Source: Pseudomonadota bacterium (GTDB lineage Bacteria; Bdellovibrionota_B; Oligoflexia; Silvanigrellales; Silvanigrellaceae). Taken from it: a DNA stretch of 36,013 bases. Positions 15,986 through 23,713 of this stretch are shown here, piece after piece. The notes beneath the pieces are model-generated. The model worked only from the letters and a program-made list of their open reading frames with translations, had not been told where the DNA came from and did no database searches. The position numbers were made by a program, and so were the translations under genes. The stretch is from contig RFOM01000035.1 in the NCBI GenBank assembly GCA_009926615.1, positions 1 through 36,013 of the forward strand, in the 5' to 3' direction. Position 1 is the first letter of the stretch; each line of letters begins with the position of its first letter.

Positions 15986-16000
15986 GGCTGAAAGTCAGCC
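15986..16000. promoter_or_regulatory. Inverted repeat, candidate activator site (proximal)
   Basis: GGCTGA-AAG-TCAGCC is a perfect dyad with six-base arms, 93 bases upstream of the -24 element of the sigma-54 promoter. It is a second candidate enhancer site, independent in sequence from the one at 15943. Confidence 0.35.
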
Positions 16001-16092
16001 AGTTTGGCCGGATTTCGGTCAGAAGAATTCAAACTCATTGGAAAAACATAATTGTTTGACCAAAATTTGCTCAAAATCTGGCTTTTTAAGCA

Positions 16093-16109
16093 TTGGCACA
16101 GCTTTTGCA
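16093..16109 (+). promoter_or_regulatory. Sigma-54 (RpoN) promoter
   Basis: TTGGCACAGCTTTTGCA matches the -24/-12 consensus (TGGCAC-N5-TTGC) at every core position. The invariant GG (16095-16096) and GC (16107-16108) are separated by exactly ten bases. Transcription would start near 16120, 46 bases before the ATG at 16166, on the same strand. The gap upstream has two dyads that could bind the required enhancer-binding protein. Confidence 0.85.
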
Positions 16110-16165
16110 AAGCGCGACTTTTCGTCGAACCGCCGCACAGGGCAAACAATTTCAAAGAGGTCTTT

Positions 16166-16705
16166 ATGAAGTATGTTATCGCTTGGCTTTCGGTTTTTTT
16201 GAGCGCTCAGGCTTTTGCCGACCGGCGTTTCGAAGCCGAAGTCAATCTTTCTCAGGATAAGGCAGCACAAGGGCGCGGCCTTTTGAAGTGGCGTGTTCCG
16301 GTTGAAGGAATGATTTACAGATGGGGGCCCAGTGTTATTTTCGGAATCGCCGAAAACTCCCGACTCAGAGACAACGGCTCAGTAGCAGCTGAAAACTATT
16401 ACGCAGCAGGCGCAGGCTTGAGTATTGTCGTCACCACGCCTTCTTCTCCCATAGCGCTTTTCAATGATTTGGGATTTCTTGCAGACGGTATTGAGCTGAG
16501 TACTGCGTCCGGCGACAACGCCCGCCACTCTGTTTTTTTGCTCAACAGCGGCATCAGGCTGGAGGATTCAATCGGGACATTTGTCCAGATGGGAATTTCC
16601 ATCGCAGACCGTGATCTTCCCAAAGGAAAAGACATTCGGGTCAATGACCTCAGGCTGACCAAGTATTCCGTATCTCCGCTCTTGGGGCTGGGAATTCATT
16701 TTTAA
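16166..16705 (+). CDS. Small outer-membrane beta-barrel-type protein under sigma-54 control
   Basis: The protein has 179 residues. ATG 16166 follows AAGAGG by five bases and starts a signal peptide cleaved after about residue 18 (AFA); the upstream open frame is ignored because the sigma-54 promoter lies inside it. The mature protein has alternating polar/hydrophobic stretches of 9-11 residues (e.g. YYAAGAGLSIVVTT and RHSVFLLNSGIRL) and ends in Phe (GLGIHF). This is the usual pattern of small eight-stranded outer-membrane barrels. No specific family is recognised. Being regulated by sigma-54 suggests expression tied to a particular state (surface, nitrogen, motility or attack phase); which one is not shown. 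Confidence 0.65.
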   Translation: MKYVIAWLSVFLSAQAFADRRFEAEVNLSQDKAAQGRGLLKWRVPVEGMIYRWGPSVIFGIAENSRLRDNGSVAAENYYAAGAGLSIVVTTPSSPIALFNDLGFLADGIELSTASGDNARHSVFLLNSGIRLEDSIGTFVQMGISIADRDLPKGKDIRVNDLRLTKYSVSPLLGLGIHF

Positions 16706-16761
16706 AAAAAGGGCGCCCCGACGGACGCCCGCGAATTCAGCCGGATTGTGTAAGTCCGGCT
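16704..16761 (-). terminator. Intrinsic terminator of the leucyl aminopeptidase gene
   Basis: On the minus strand GGGCGTCC-GTCG-GGGCGCCC (complement of 16711-16730) forms an eight-base-pair stem with one G-T pair, followed by seven T residues (complement of 16704-16710). A second hairpin, AGCCGGA with TCCGGCT (16739-16745 and 16755-16761), overlaps the stop codon and may add to termination. Confidence 0.88.
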
Positions 16762-18248
16762 CAGCCGCAAAAGGATTTTACGAGGTTTGCCAGCGTCCGC
16801 GTGCCGTAAGCAGTCGCTCCGCGGCCACGCATGTAGGGCGAGCTTCTTCCGCTCCAAGCCATATTCGCAATGTCAAAATGAATCCAAAGGCAGTCGGCGG
16901 GAATAAACTCCTTCAAAAATGCAGCAGCGTACATTGTCGGAGCGCCGGTGCTCCATTTGTTGTGCATGTTCGTATAGTCGGCCACGTCACTGCGCAGGTC
17001 GTCGACAGCCTCTTCGACAATTTCCAGATGAACAAATTTTTCTCCCGCAATGCGCGAAGCTCCGCGCACCAAGGGCAGGACCGAGTCATTGTTGGTGCAG
17101 AAGACTCCCGCAAGGTTACCGGCAATCGAGGTGGTTCCGCCGGTCAGAGTCGCAATGTCTATCACCAGATCGGGTTTAAATTGTCCGGCATAGCTCAGGA
17201 CGTCGGCCAGAATAAGCCGTCCCTCGGCATCGGTGTTGTAAACTTCAATCTTCTTTCCGTTGTGCGCAACATAGACATCCCCCGGCCGCTGGGCATCTGC
17301 GCTGACCATATTTTCCGCCAGCGGCAGCAGACCGATGAGCCGGACGTTTTTATACTGCGGGGCGAGGATTTCCAGTGCAGCAATTGTGTTTGCCGCTCCG
17401 CACATATCGTATTTCATTTCATTGTGGTGCTGTTTGCTCTTGATGGAATAGCCTCCGGTATCGAAGGTTATGCCCTTGCCGATGAGAACGATTGTTTTGC
17501 TTGGATTCTGGACTTCGTTGTCAAAAACGACCAGACGCGGCCTGTTTTTGCTTCCTTGGGCGACGGCAAGAATTCCGCCGAAACCAAGAGTCACAAGTTC
17601 TTTTTCACTGACAATAGTGACCTGTCCGACGTTTGAAAGCCGGTCTTCGGCATGACCGGCGAGGATTTGCGGAGTCAGGGCGTTTGCGGGGAGGTCACCC
17701 AAGTATCGCGCGTAATTCAGAGCCTGACCTCTTCTTATTCCTTCTTCCAGTGCAGCACCGACTTCGGCAGCGGATAAAAGATTCGTAATCCCTGAAGGGA
17801 GCCTGAGGTTAAAGGTAATCTCTTTCATACCTGATTTTTCAACAACCGAATAACAGATCAATTCAAGAGCTTCGGCCATCGTCTGAAGCATCAAAACAAC
17901 CGTTTTAGGGTCATCCTTCGCAGACTGGATATCCCAAAACAGGTTTACATCATCTGCTCCAAGTGATTCTGCTTCGGTTACGATCAGGCCGGTCGAATTG
18001 CGGATTTTGTTCAACTGCGCTTCGGTGCCTTCCTGTTCTATCAGGAAACAATCACTCATCCCTCCGCTTCTGTTCTTCAATCGTTTCCTTTCTGAAGGAA
18101 CCATAACCGAATGCTGCTCTGGAAAGTGTTTCTTAAAAGCGTCGCCAGTACCAAAAAAGTAAGAATGACCGCCATCAAGAGAATCTGCTTTTTCCCAGTG
18201 CAATGTTTTTAATCGCTCGTAAGGAAACTTTTCGTAGAGTTGACGCAT
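16761..18248 (-). CDS. pepA: Leucyl aminopeptidase (M17 family)
   Basis: The protein has 495 residues, the usual M17 length, from ATG 18248 with GAGG eight bases upstream. It releases N-terminal amino acids from peptides in the cytoplasm using two metal ions. The catalytic C-terminal domain has the full set of motifs: IGKGITFDTGGYSIK (Lys and Asp), MKYDMCGAAN (Asp) and the family signature NTDAEGRL (Asp, Glu, Arg). The N-terminal domain (about residues 1-170) is divergent. E. coli PepA also binds DNA in plasmid recombination and gene control, but that cannot be inferred here. It is divergent from ddl and ends in a strong terminator. Confidence 0.93.
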   Translation of the reverse strand: MRQLYEKFPYERLKTLHWEKADSLDGGHSYFFGTGDAFKKHFPEQHSVMVPSERKRLKNRSGGMSDCFLIEQEGTEAQLNKIRNSTGLIVTEAESLGADDVNLFWDIQSAKDDPKTVVLMLQTMAEALELICYSVVEKSGMKEITFNLRLPSGITNLLSAAEVGAALEEGIRRGQALNYARYLGDLPANALTPQILAGHAEDRLSNVGQVTIVSEKELVTLGFGGILAVAQGSKNRPRLVVFDNEVQNPSKTIVLIGKGITFDTGGYSIKSKQHHNEMKYDMCGAANTIAALEILAPQYKNVRLIGLLPLAENMVSADAQRPGDVYVAHNGKKIEVYNTDAEGRLILADVLSYAGQFKPDLVIDIATLTGGTTSIAGNLAGVFCTNNDSVLPLVRGASRIAGEKFVHLEIVEEAVDDLRSDVADYTNMHNKWSTGAPTMYAAAFLKEFIPADCLWIHFDIANMAWSGRSSPYMRGRGATAYGTRTLANLVKSFCG

Positions 18249-18344
18249 TTGAACAGCCTCACTGTGTTTTGTTTCAAATTAATATAGACTGCCTTCAATA
18301 AACTCTGAGCAGTGACTTTCAAATACATAGTACAGGGGCACAAG

Positions 18345-19520
18345 ATGCTGGGTCACCGTGATCTCGAAAATACTGTAGGCATAATTTTTGGCGGTCGTTC
18401 GTCGGAACACGAAATTTCGCTTCGTTCAGCTGTCTATATTTTAAAGCAAATTCCGAGTAAGTACAGAATTGTTCCCATCGGACTCCGACGCGACGGGTCT
18501 TGCGTAAGCCTTGAAGGAACATTCTCGAATGAAGACTTCAAGGACGTTGAGCCGGCAGACCTCGCAGATTTTCTCAACGGCAGAAAAATGCGGACTTTGC
18601 CAAAAGCAAACTCTGTCGAAAGCCTTATTCTGCCGTTCAGAACGGAGACCCTTGCATCGCTGCCGGAATACCAAGTCAGATTGTTGAATCTCGAATGCGG
18701 CGTGTTCTTTCCTGTTCTTCACGGACCCAACGGCGAAGACGGCCGTCTTCAGGGTGTTTTTGAGATGGCCGAAGTCGCTTATGTCGGCTGTGACATTCGG
18801 GCCAGCGTAGTCGGCATCGACAAACATCTGCAAAAGCTTATCGCCAAACAGCATGGGATTCCGGTTGCAAAATACGAATTGATCGAACTCGAAGAATGGC
18901 AGGCGCATGCCTCCAAGGTGATCGAAAGGGTTCGCGAAAAAATCGGCTTCCCCTGTTTTGTCAAACCCAACTCCTTGGGTTCGGCCGTCGGAGTGAACAG
19001 AGCAAAAGACGAGGGTGAACTCTCAAAATACATTCACGAGGCTCTGGCATTCGATGACAAGGCACTGGTCGAAGAACCCATGACAGGCACGGAAGTCGAA
19101 TGTGCATTTTTGGGAACCGGTGTGCATCCGCGCATCACGGTTGCCGGCGAGATTGCTCCCAAAGACTTTTATTCCTACGAAGCCAAGTATCAGGTTGCCG
19201 ACGGCGCGGACCAATTTATACCCGCCCGCTTGGAACCGACGCGCATGGAAGAACTGCGGGGCCATGCCGCAAAGCTGGCTCGCGCTTTGTCTTTGACCGG
19301 TCTATCACGACTGGATTTCTGGAACTGCCACAAAACTGGGCGTTTCGTATTCAATGAGGTCAACACACTCCCCGGCCTCACATCTATTAGTATGTTTCCA
19401 AAATTGTGGGAGCATGAGGGCGTTTTCGGGCCGCAGTGGATCGACGAGCTCGTCGACGGGGCAAAGAAGCGCAGGACTTTGGCCCTTAAACGCCAGTTCG
19501 GAATTACAGCCCAAAATTGA
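18345..19520 (+). CDS. ddl: D-alanine--D-alanine ligase
   Basis: The protein has 391 residues from ATG 18345 with AGGGG just upstream; a GTG at 18312 is a less likely start. It joins two D-alanines with ATP, making the end of the peptidoglycan stem peptide. Family marks are visible: VGIIFGGRSSEHEISLRSA at the N-terminus, HGPNGEDGRLQGVFE, the ATP-grasp lysine in FPCFVKPNSLGSAVGV, EEPMTGTEVECAFLG, and the metal-binding FNEVNTLPGLTS. Length is slightly above the E. coli enzymes, as in the long Ddl/VanA-like group. Whether it prefers D-Ala over D-Lac cannot be told. It is divergent from pepA and lies upstream of the EF-G gene. Confidence 0.93.
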   Translation: MLGHRDLENTVGIIFGGRSSEHEISLRSAVYILKQIPSKYRIVPIGLRRDGSCVSLEGTFSNEDFKDVEPADLADFLNGRKMRTLPKANSVESLILPFRTETLASLPEYQVRLLNLECGVFFPVLHGPNGEDGRLQGVFEMAEVAYVGCDIRASVVGIDKHLQKLIAKQHGIPVAKYELIELEEWQAHASKVIERVREKIGFPCFVKPNSLGSAVGVNRAKDEGELSKYIHEALAFDDKALVEEPMTGTEVECAFLGTGVHPRITVAGEIAPKDFYSYEAKYQVADGADQFIPARLEPTRMEELRGHAAKLARALSLTGLSRLDFWNCHKTGRFVFNEVNTLPGLTSISMFPKLWEHEGVFGPQWIDELVDGAKKRRTLALKRQFGITAQN

Positions 19521-19582
19521 CCCCGTGACCTTGTCCAAACACTGACGACAAACCATTGAAATGTCCTTTGAGATCAGTTATC

Positions 19583-19631
19583 GAGGGCGGGAGTTTTGGG
19601 CTCCCCTTCGGGTAGTCCGCTGTTTTCTCCC
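19583..19631 (+). promoter_or_regulatory. Structured leader of the EF-G gene
   Basis: The GGGAG at 19589-19593 can pair with CTCCC at 19601-19605 or with a second CTCCC at 19627-19631, so two alternative hairpins are possible. A CCC-CTTC-GGG mini-hairpin lies between. The block is within the 139-base gap before the EF-G start codon. No T-run follows. A translational or attenuation role is speculative. Confidence 0.25.
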
Positions 19632-19659
19632 ACCATCTTGTATGGAAGACGGAAGTTTT

Positions 19660-21777
19660 ATGGCTACGACTGACAAAGACCTACGCATTGTGCGCAACAT
19701 CGGTATTTCGGCCCACATCGACTCCGGTAAAACGACGCTGTCCGAGCGCATCCTGTTTTACACGGGCAAGATCCACAAGATCGAAGAAGTGAAGGGTAAG
19801 TCCGGCGTCGGCGCGACCATGGACTTCATGGACCTTGAGCGCGAAAAAGGAATTACGATTCAGTCGGCAGCAACCTTCTGCCAGTGGAATCAGTACGAAA
19901 TCAACCTTATTGACACCCCCGGACACGTGGACTTCACGGTTGAAGTTGAGCGCGCACTTCGCGTTCTCGACGGCGCCGTTCTGGTTCTTTGCTCGGTTGC
20001 CGGCGTTCAGTCCCAGTCAATTACAGTTGACCGCCAGATGCGCCGTTACAACGTTCCCCGCATTGCCTTCATCAACAAGATGGACCGCGCCGGTGCAAAC
20101 CCTTACCGCGTCTGCGAACAGCTGCGTGAAAAGCTCAACCACAACGCGTGGATGATCAACATTCCAATCGGTGCTGAAGACCAATTCAAGGGTATCGTCG
20201 ACCTCATCACCATGAAGGCCAACTACTTTGACGGCTCCAACGGCGAGAAGATTCGCGTTGAAGAAATTCCGGCAGAAATGGTCGACCTCGCTCATACTAA
20301 GCGCAACGACCTTCTCGGCGCGCTGGCTGACTTCGACGACAACCTTGCAGAAAAATACCTCGCTGAAGAAGCTGTCGGCGAAGAAGAAATTCGCAAAGTT
20401 CTGCGCAAGGCGACTCTTTCGCTCAACTTCACGCCCGTTATGTGCGGCTCAGCGTTCAAGAACAAAGGCGTACAGAACCTTCTGGACGGTGTCGGATACT
20501 ATCTGCCCAACCCGACCGAAGTTGAAAACACTGCATTCGACCAAGACAAGAACGAAGAGAAATTCGTTCTCAAGAACGATCCCAAGGGACCTTTGGCAAT
20601 GCTCGCCTTCAAACTTGAAGACGGCCGCTTTGGTCAGCTCACATACATGCGCGTTTACTCGGGAACGATTCGCAAGGGCGACACCATTCTCAACGTCAAC
20701 AACGACAAAAAGGTCAAGGTTCCGCGTCTTGTCCGCATGAACGCCAACGAAATGGTCGACTGCGAAGAAGCGGTTGCCGGCGACATCGTCGCAATGTTCG
20801 GTGTGGAATGCGCCTCGGGCGAAAGCTTCACCGACGGCGTCGTGCGCTACACGATGTCATCGATCTTCGTTCCGAACGCGGTTATTTCACTTGCTGTTGC
20901 ACCCAAAGAAAAGTCTTCGCAAACGAACTTCTCCAAGGCACTCAACCGCTTTACGAAAGAAGACCCGACCTTCCGCGTGCACCGCGACGAAGAATCCGGT
21001 GAAACAATCATTTCCGGTATGGGCGAGCTCCACCTCGAAATCTACGTTGAACGCATGAAACGCGAGTTCAGCTGCGAGTGTATCGTCGGTAAACCTCAGG
21101 TGAACTTCCGCGAAACCATCGGCGGCCGCGCTGAAATCAACTACACCCACAAAAAGCAGTCGGGTGGTTCGGGTCAGTTCGCGCGTATTATCGGTTTCAT
21201 GGAACCTATTGCGCCCGACGAAGCCGGAAACATCAAACCATACGAGTTTGCAGACGAAACTGTCGGCGGCTCCATTCCTCGCCAGTACATCCCTGCATGC
21301 GACAAGGGCTTTATCGAGCAGATGCGTACTGGCCAGTTGGTGGGCGCTCAGGTCACCGGCGTGAAGATCGTTGTCAACGACGGTTTGCACCACCCTGTCG
21401 ACTCTTCGGAAATGGCGTTCAAGATTTGTGCGATGACCGCTTTCCGCGAATCGTACATGAACGCGAAACCAACAATCCTCGAGCCTATCATGAAGGTCGG
21501 TATCGAAGGACCGGAAGAATTCCAAGGTACGATGATGGGCCTTATCAACCAACGCCGCGGTATTCTGACCGGATCCACAGGCAATGGCGGTTACGCTCAA
21601 ATCGAAGCAGAAGTTCCGCTGACGGAAATGTTCGGCTTCTCTACGGACCTGCGTTCGGGAACACAGGGCAAGGGCGAATTCTCGATGGAATTCCTCAAGT
21701 ATGCTGCAGTTCCCAAGAACGTACAGGAAGAAATGGTCGAGAAGTACAAGGCTAAACGCGCGGCCGAGAACAAGTAA
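19660..21777 (+). CDS. fusA: Translation elongation factor G, mitochondrial/spdEFG1-like type
   Basis: The protein has 705 residues from ATG 19660 (GGAAG upstream). It is the GTPase that moves tRNA and mRNA through the ribosome. GTPase motifs: AHIDSGKTT (residues 18-26), a switch I region ending [19 protein letters not shown], and [10 protein letters not shown]. The pattern [18 protein letters not shown] in switch I, and [13 protein letters not shown], match mitochondrial EFG1 and the bacterial spdEFG1 group rather than the usual EF-G (HDGAATMDWM). The gene is not next to rpsL, rpsG or tuf. Codon use is strongly biased to AAC, GAC, ATC, CGC and AAG, unlike its neighbours, which points to very high expression. 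So it is probably the main translocase or a highly expressed second EF-G. Confidence 0.93.
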   Translation: MATTDKDLRIVRNIGISAHIDSGKTTLSERILFYTGKIHKIEEVKGKSGVGATMDFMDLEREKGITIQSAATFCQWNQYEINLIDTPGHVDFTVEVERALRVLDGAVLVLCSVAGVQSQSITVDRQMRRYNVPRIAFINKMDRAGANPYRVCEQLREKLNHNAWMINIPIGAEDQFKGIVDLITMKANYFDGSNGEKIRVEEIPAEMVDLAHTKRNDLLGALADFDDNLAEKYLAEEAVGEEEIRKVLRKATLSLNFTPVMCGSAFKNKGVQNLLDGVGYYLPNPTEVENTAFDQDKNEEKFVLKNDPKGPLAMLAFKLEDGRFGQLTYMRVYSGTIRKGDTILNVNNDKKVKVPRLVRMNANEMVDCEEAVAGDIVAMFGVECASGESFTDGVVRYTMSSIFVPNAVISLAVAPKEKSSQTNFSKALNRFTKEDPTFRVHRDEESGETIISGMGELHLEIYVERMKREFSCECIVGKPQVNFRETIGGRAEINYTHKKQSGGSGQFARIIGFMEPIAPDEAGNIKPYEFADETVGGSIPRQYIPACDKGFIEQMRTGQLVGAQVTGVKIVVNDGLHHPVDSSEMAFKICAMTAFRESYMNAKPTILEPIMKVGIEGPEEFQGTMMGLINQRRGILTGSTGNGGYAQIEAEVPLTEMFGFSTDLRSGTQGKGEFSMEFLKYAAVPKNVQEEMVEKYKAKRAAENK

Positions 21778-21779
21778 CA

Positions 21780-22241
21780 ATGACGCTAGTCTCATTGGAA
21801 CTCGTCGAAGGCATGAATCAACTGCTGCAGGTGCTGACAACAGCCCTGCAGCAGTTGCGCGTTCACAAGGCCAAAACTCGCGTTTGGGGCTACCCCAAAC
21901 TCTGCGAACAGCTGAGCAGTCAGGCCAATACGCTGTCCGAATTTCAGGACTCGGTTGTTTGCAGGCTGCTCGTCATGGACGCGCACGTCGACCTGCAGAA
22001 CGTCGGCCGGCTGCGTATAGGACAGACTGTTGAAGACATTCTCGCCAGTGAGCGCGGACTTGCGCTTGAAAGCGTTCAACTGTGTCAAAGACTCTATGAA
22101 ATAGCGCGGGTGGATGTCTCCACACGGGTTTTGCTTGAGCGTCTGGCGCTGTCGGAAGACGAGCGTCTGCAATGGTGTGATCAGAATTTGGAATTGATTC
22201 GCCAGCTGGGTACTCCGCAGTTTCTTGCGACCCGCTGCTGA
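21780..22241 (+). CDS. Bacterioferritin-like protein lacking most ferroxidase ligands
   Basis: The protein has 153 residues and starts two bases after the EF-G stop codon, so translation is probably coupled. The four-helix pattern of bacterioferritin is followed throughout: WGYPKL, then CRLLVMDAHVDLQNVGRLRIGQTVEDIL, ALESVQLCQRLYEIA and ERLALSEDERLQWCDQNLELI. Compared with E. coli Bfr, the ferroxidase ligands read E18 to Ala22, E51 to Leu52, H54 to Phe55, E94 kept (Glu97), E127 kept (Glu126), and H130 to Arg129. The haem ligand Met52 becomes Ser53. Helix A is shorter by three residues. It therefore looks like a bacterioferritin descendant unable to oxidise iron or bind haem normally. It could be a structural partner for an active subunit or have a new role, perhaps in translation. 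Confidence 0.7.
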   Translation: MTLVSLELVEGMNQLLQVLTTALQQLRVHKAKTRVWGYPKLCEQLSSQANTLSEFQDSVVCRLLVMDAHVDLQNVGRLRIGQTVEDILASERGLALESVQLCQRLYEIARVDVSTRVLLERLALSEDERLQWCDQNLELIRQLGTPQFLATRC

Positions 22242-22262
22242 TAAACCGAGGGAGTGGGCTGG

Positions 22263-23693
22263 GTGAACAGGATTTCGCCGCCGGTGGTTTTTTTCATTTT
22301 GCCTTTTTTCCTAATGGCCGGCGTGGCACTTCAGTCCGCCGGTCTTTATTTATGTCTTTTTTTACTTCCCTTGTTCTTTGCGCGGCCGCCTGACCGACGC
22401 ACAAAGCGCATTATTTTGAGCACCGCCGCACTTCTGGCTGCATGCTATTTTTTGCCGGTTGTGACTCAGTCTCTGCTGGCTTTGTTTTCGGACCCGCTGC
22501 GCTCATGTGCGATTCGTCCGCCCGAAATAAAAAGCTGTGAAATGACCCCGCAGGCATGGCTCAAAAGTCCAGTCAGTGCCGCTTTCGCAGGACTCGCATT
22601 CAGCTGGGCTCTGTTGGCTCTCAGAGCTAAGAACAACGCTTCAATCTCCATGTCGACTGCCGAACAAACCTCCTTCACACAGGACCCCGAGGAACTTCGG
22701 CTGGGGGCGTTCGGCAAGGGGCTTTTTTGGTCTTCAATTTTGTTTTTCGGATATTTCCTTTGGCAGCACCTCTCGGGATTCAATCTGCTGGCAGCGAATA
22801 AAATGCTCGCCGACGAACATCGGCTGAGCAACGGCAGGTTCAGAATTTTCGGTTTCTACGGACATCCGCTGAGCTTGGCAGGAGCATCGCTGGTTTGGGT
22901 ATCGGTTGCTCTGTGGGCATTGAATTCATGCCTGCGGGCAGGAAAACAATTGATGGGCTTATCGCCGAGTCGATGGCTGAGCGTTGCAGTGTTGCAGTCT
23001 TCTGTTTTGTACATGACCGGCGGCAGAACGGCTTTGATTGTTTGCGCATTGCTCTGGTGCTTTTTTACGGCTGCAGCACTTTGGCGCCTGCTTAAAAAAT
23101 CGTGGCTGAACAACCTGACCCGACGAAATCCCCTTGCTGCCGGCGCGATCGCAATTTTTGTACTGGCGGCGGCTGCGGCTGTGTTGGCTGCAGTTCTCTA
23201 TTTCTATGCACCGACCCTGAATCCCCGCGGAGTAGGCGGCGGTACTTTGGGGCAAGGACCACTCGGTGACCGGCCTTTGTTCTGGCAGGTTTACCTTGCA
23301 ATGTGGCGCGACAGTCCTTTGCTCGGTCAGGGTAGTTTTGCATTGCAGCATGGAGTGCGCAACGCATATTATGTGAGCGAAGGTTTGGCCGGACTGCGTG
23401 ACAAGTTCAATGCTCACAACATATTTTTGGAGATTCTGGGAGTCTCGGGATTGGCCGGACTGTTTGGCTACCTGACGATCATTGTTCTTCTGGCAATGAA
23501 CTTAAAAATACTTGCAGGTCCATCGGAAACGAAGCGGACTCTGCTCGGCGGATTGATTGTCGCTGTGGCTGCGAATTTACTACACGGACTGACACAAAAC
23601 ACGTTTTTCGATTCAGCGGTCACCGCGTGTTACCTTGCGCTCATCGGGCTATTTATTATTCCGCCGTCCAAGCTTCCCTCGGCTGCAAAATAA
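22263..23693 (+). CDS. O-antigen ligase / polymerase family membrane protein
   Basis: The protein has 476 residues. GTG 22263 is chosen because GAGGGAG lies eight bases upstream; a GTG at 22254 is also in frame. About 11-12 hydrophobic segments are seen, with a larger periplasmic loop that contains the conserved block GDRPLFWQVYLAMWRDSP and LLGQGSFAL, then AHNIFLEILGVSGLAGLFGYL. These are typical of the Wzy_C/WaaL family, where Arg and His in this loop are catalytic. Members join O-antigen to lipid A-core (WaaL), polymerise O-antigen (Wzy), or glycosylate proteins (PglL-type). Which of these applies cannot be decided: no LPS genes flank it. The gene lies 21 bases after the bacterioferritin-like gene and 20 bases before the CLC gene, so it may be part of that operon. 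Confidence 0.75.
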   Translation: MNRISPPVVFFILPFFLMAGVALQSAGLYLCLFLLPLFFARPPDRRTKRIILSTAALLAACYFLPVVTQSLLALFSDPLRSCAIRPPEIKSCEMTPQAWLKSPVSAAFAGLAFSWALLALRAKNNASISMSTAEQTSFTQDPEELRLGAFGKGLFWSSILFFGYFLWQHLSGFNLLAANKMLADEHRLSNGRFRIFGFYGHPLSLAGASLVWVSVALWALNSCLRAGKQLMGLSPSRWLSVAVLQSSVLYMTGGRTALIVCALLWCFFTAAALWRLLKKSWLNNLTRRNPLAAGAIAIFVLAAAAAVLAAVLYFYAPTLNPRGVGGGTLGQGPLGDRPLFWQVYLAMWRDSPLLGQGSFALQHGVRNAYYVSEGLAGLRDKFNAHNIFLEILGVSGLAGLFGYLTIIVLLAMNLKILAGPSETKRTLLGGLIVAVAANLLHGLTQNTFFDSAVTACYLALIGLFIIPPSKLPSAAK

Positions 23694-23713
23694 GCGTTAC
23701 AGGGAGTCGACGT

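Noticed and set aside
15889..16165. N-terminal extensions of the frames at 15622-16155 and 16052-16705
   Set aside because: Both extensions lie in the shared control region; the signal peptides and ribosome binding sites at 15873 and 16166 mark the real starts.
16746..17636. A 296-residue plus-strand frame opposite leucyl aminopeptidase
   Set aside because: The minus-strand frame has all M17 motifs; this one is its shadow.
20887..21840. A 317-residue minus-strand frame opposite EF-G
   Set aside because: It exists only because the strongly biased codons of the EF-G gene leave few stops on the other strand; no ribosome binding site and no recognisable protein.
23627..23713. Long gene overlap between the O-antigen ligase-like and CLC genes
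   Set aside because: The CLC frame is open upstream, but its first start with a ribosome binding site is TTG 23714, after the previous stop, so the genes do not overlap.
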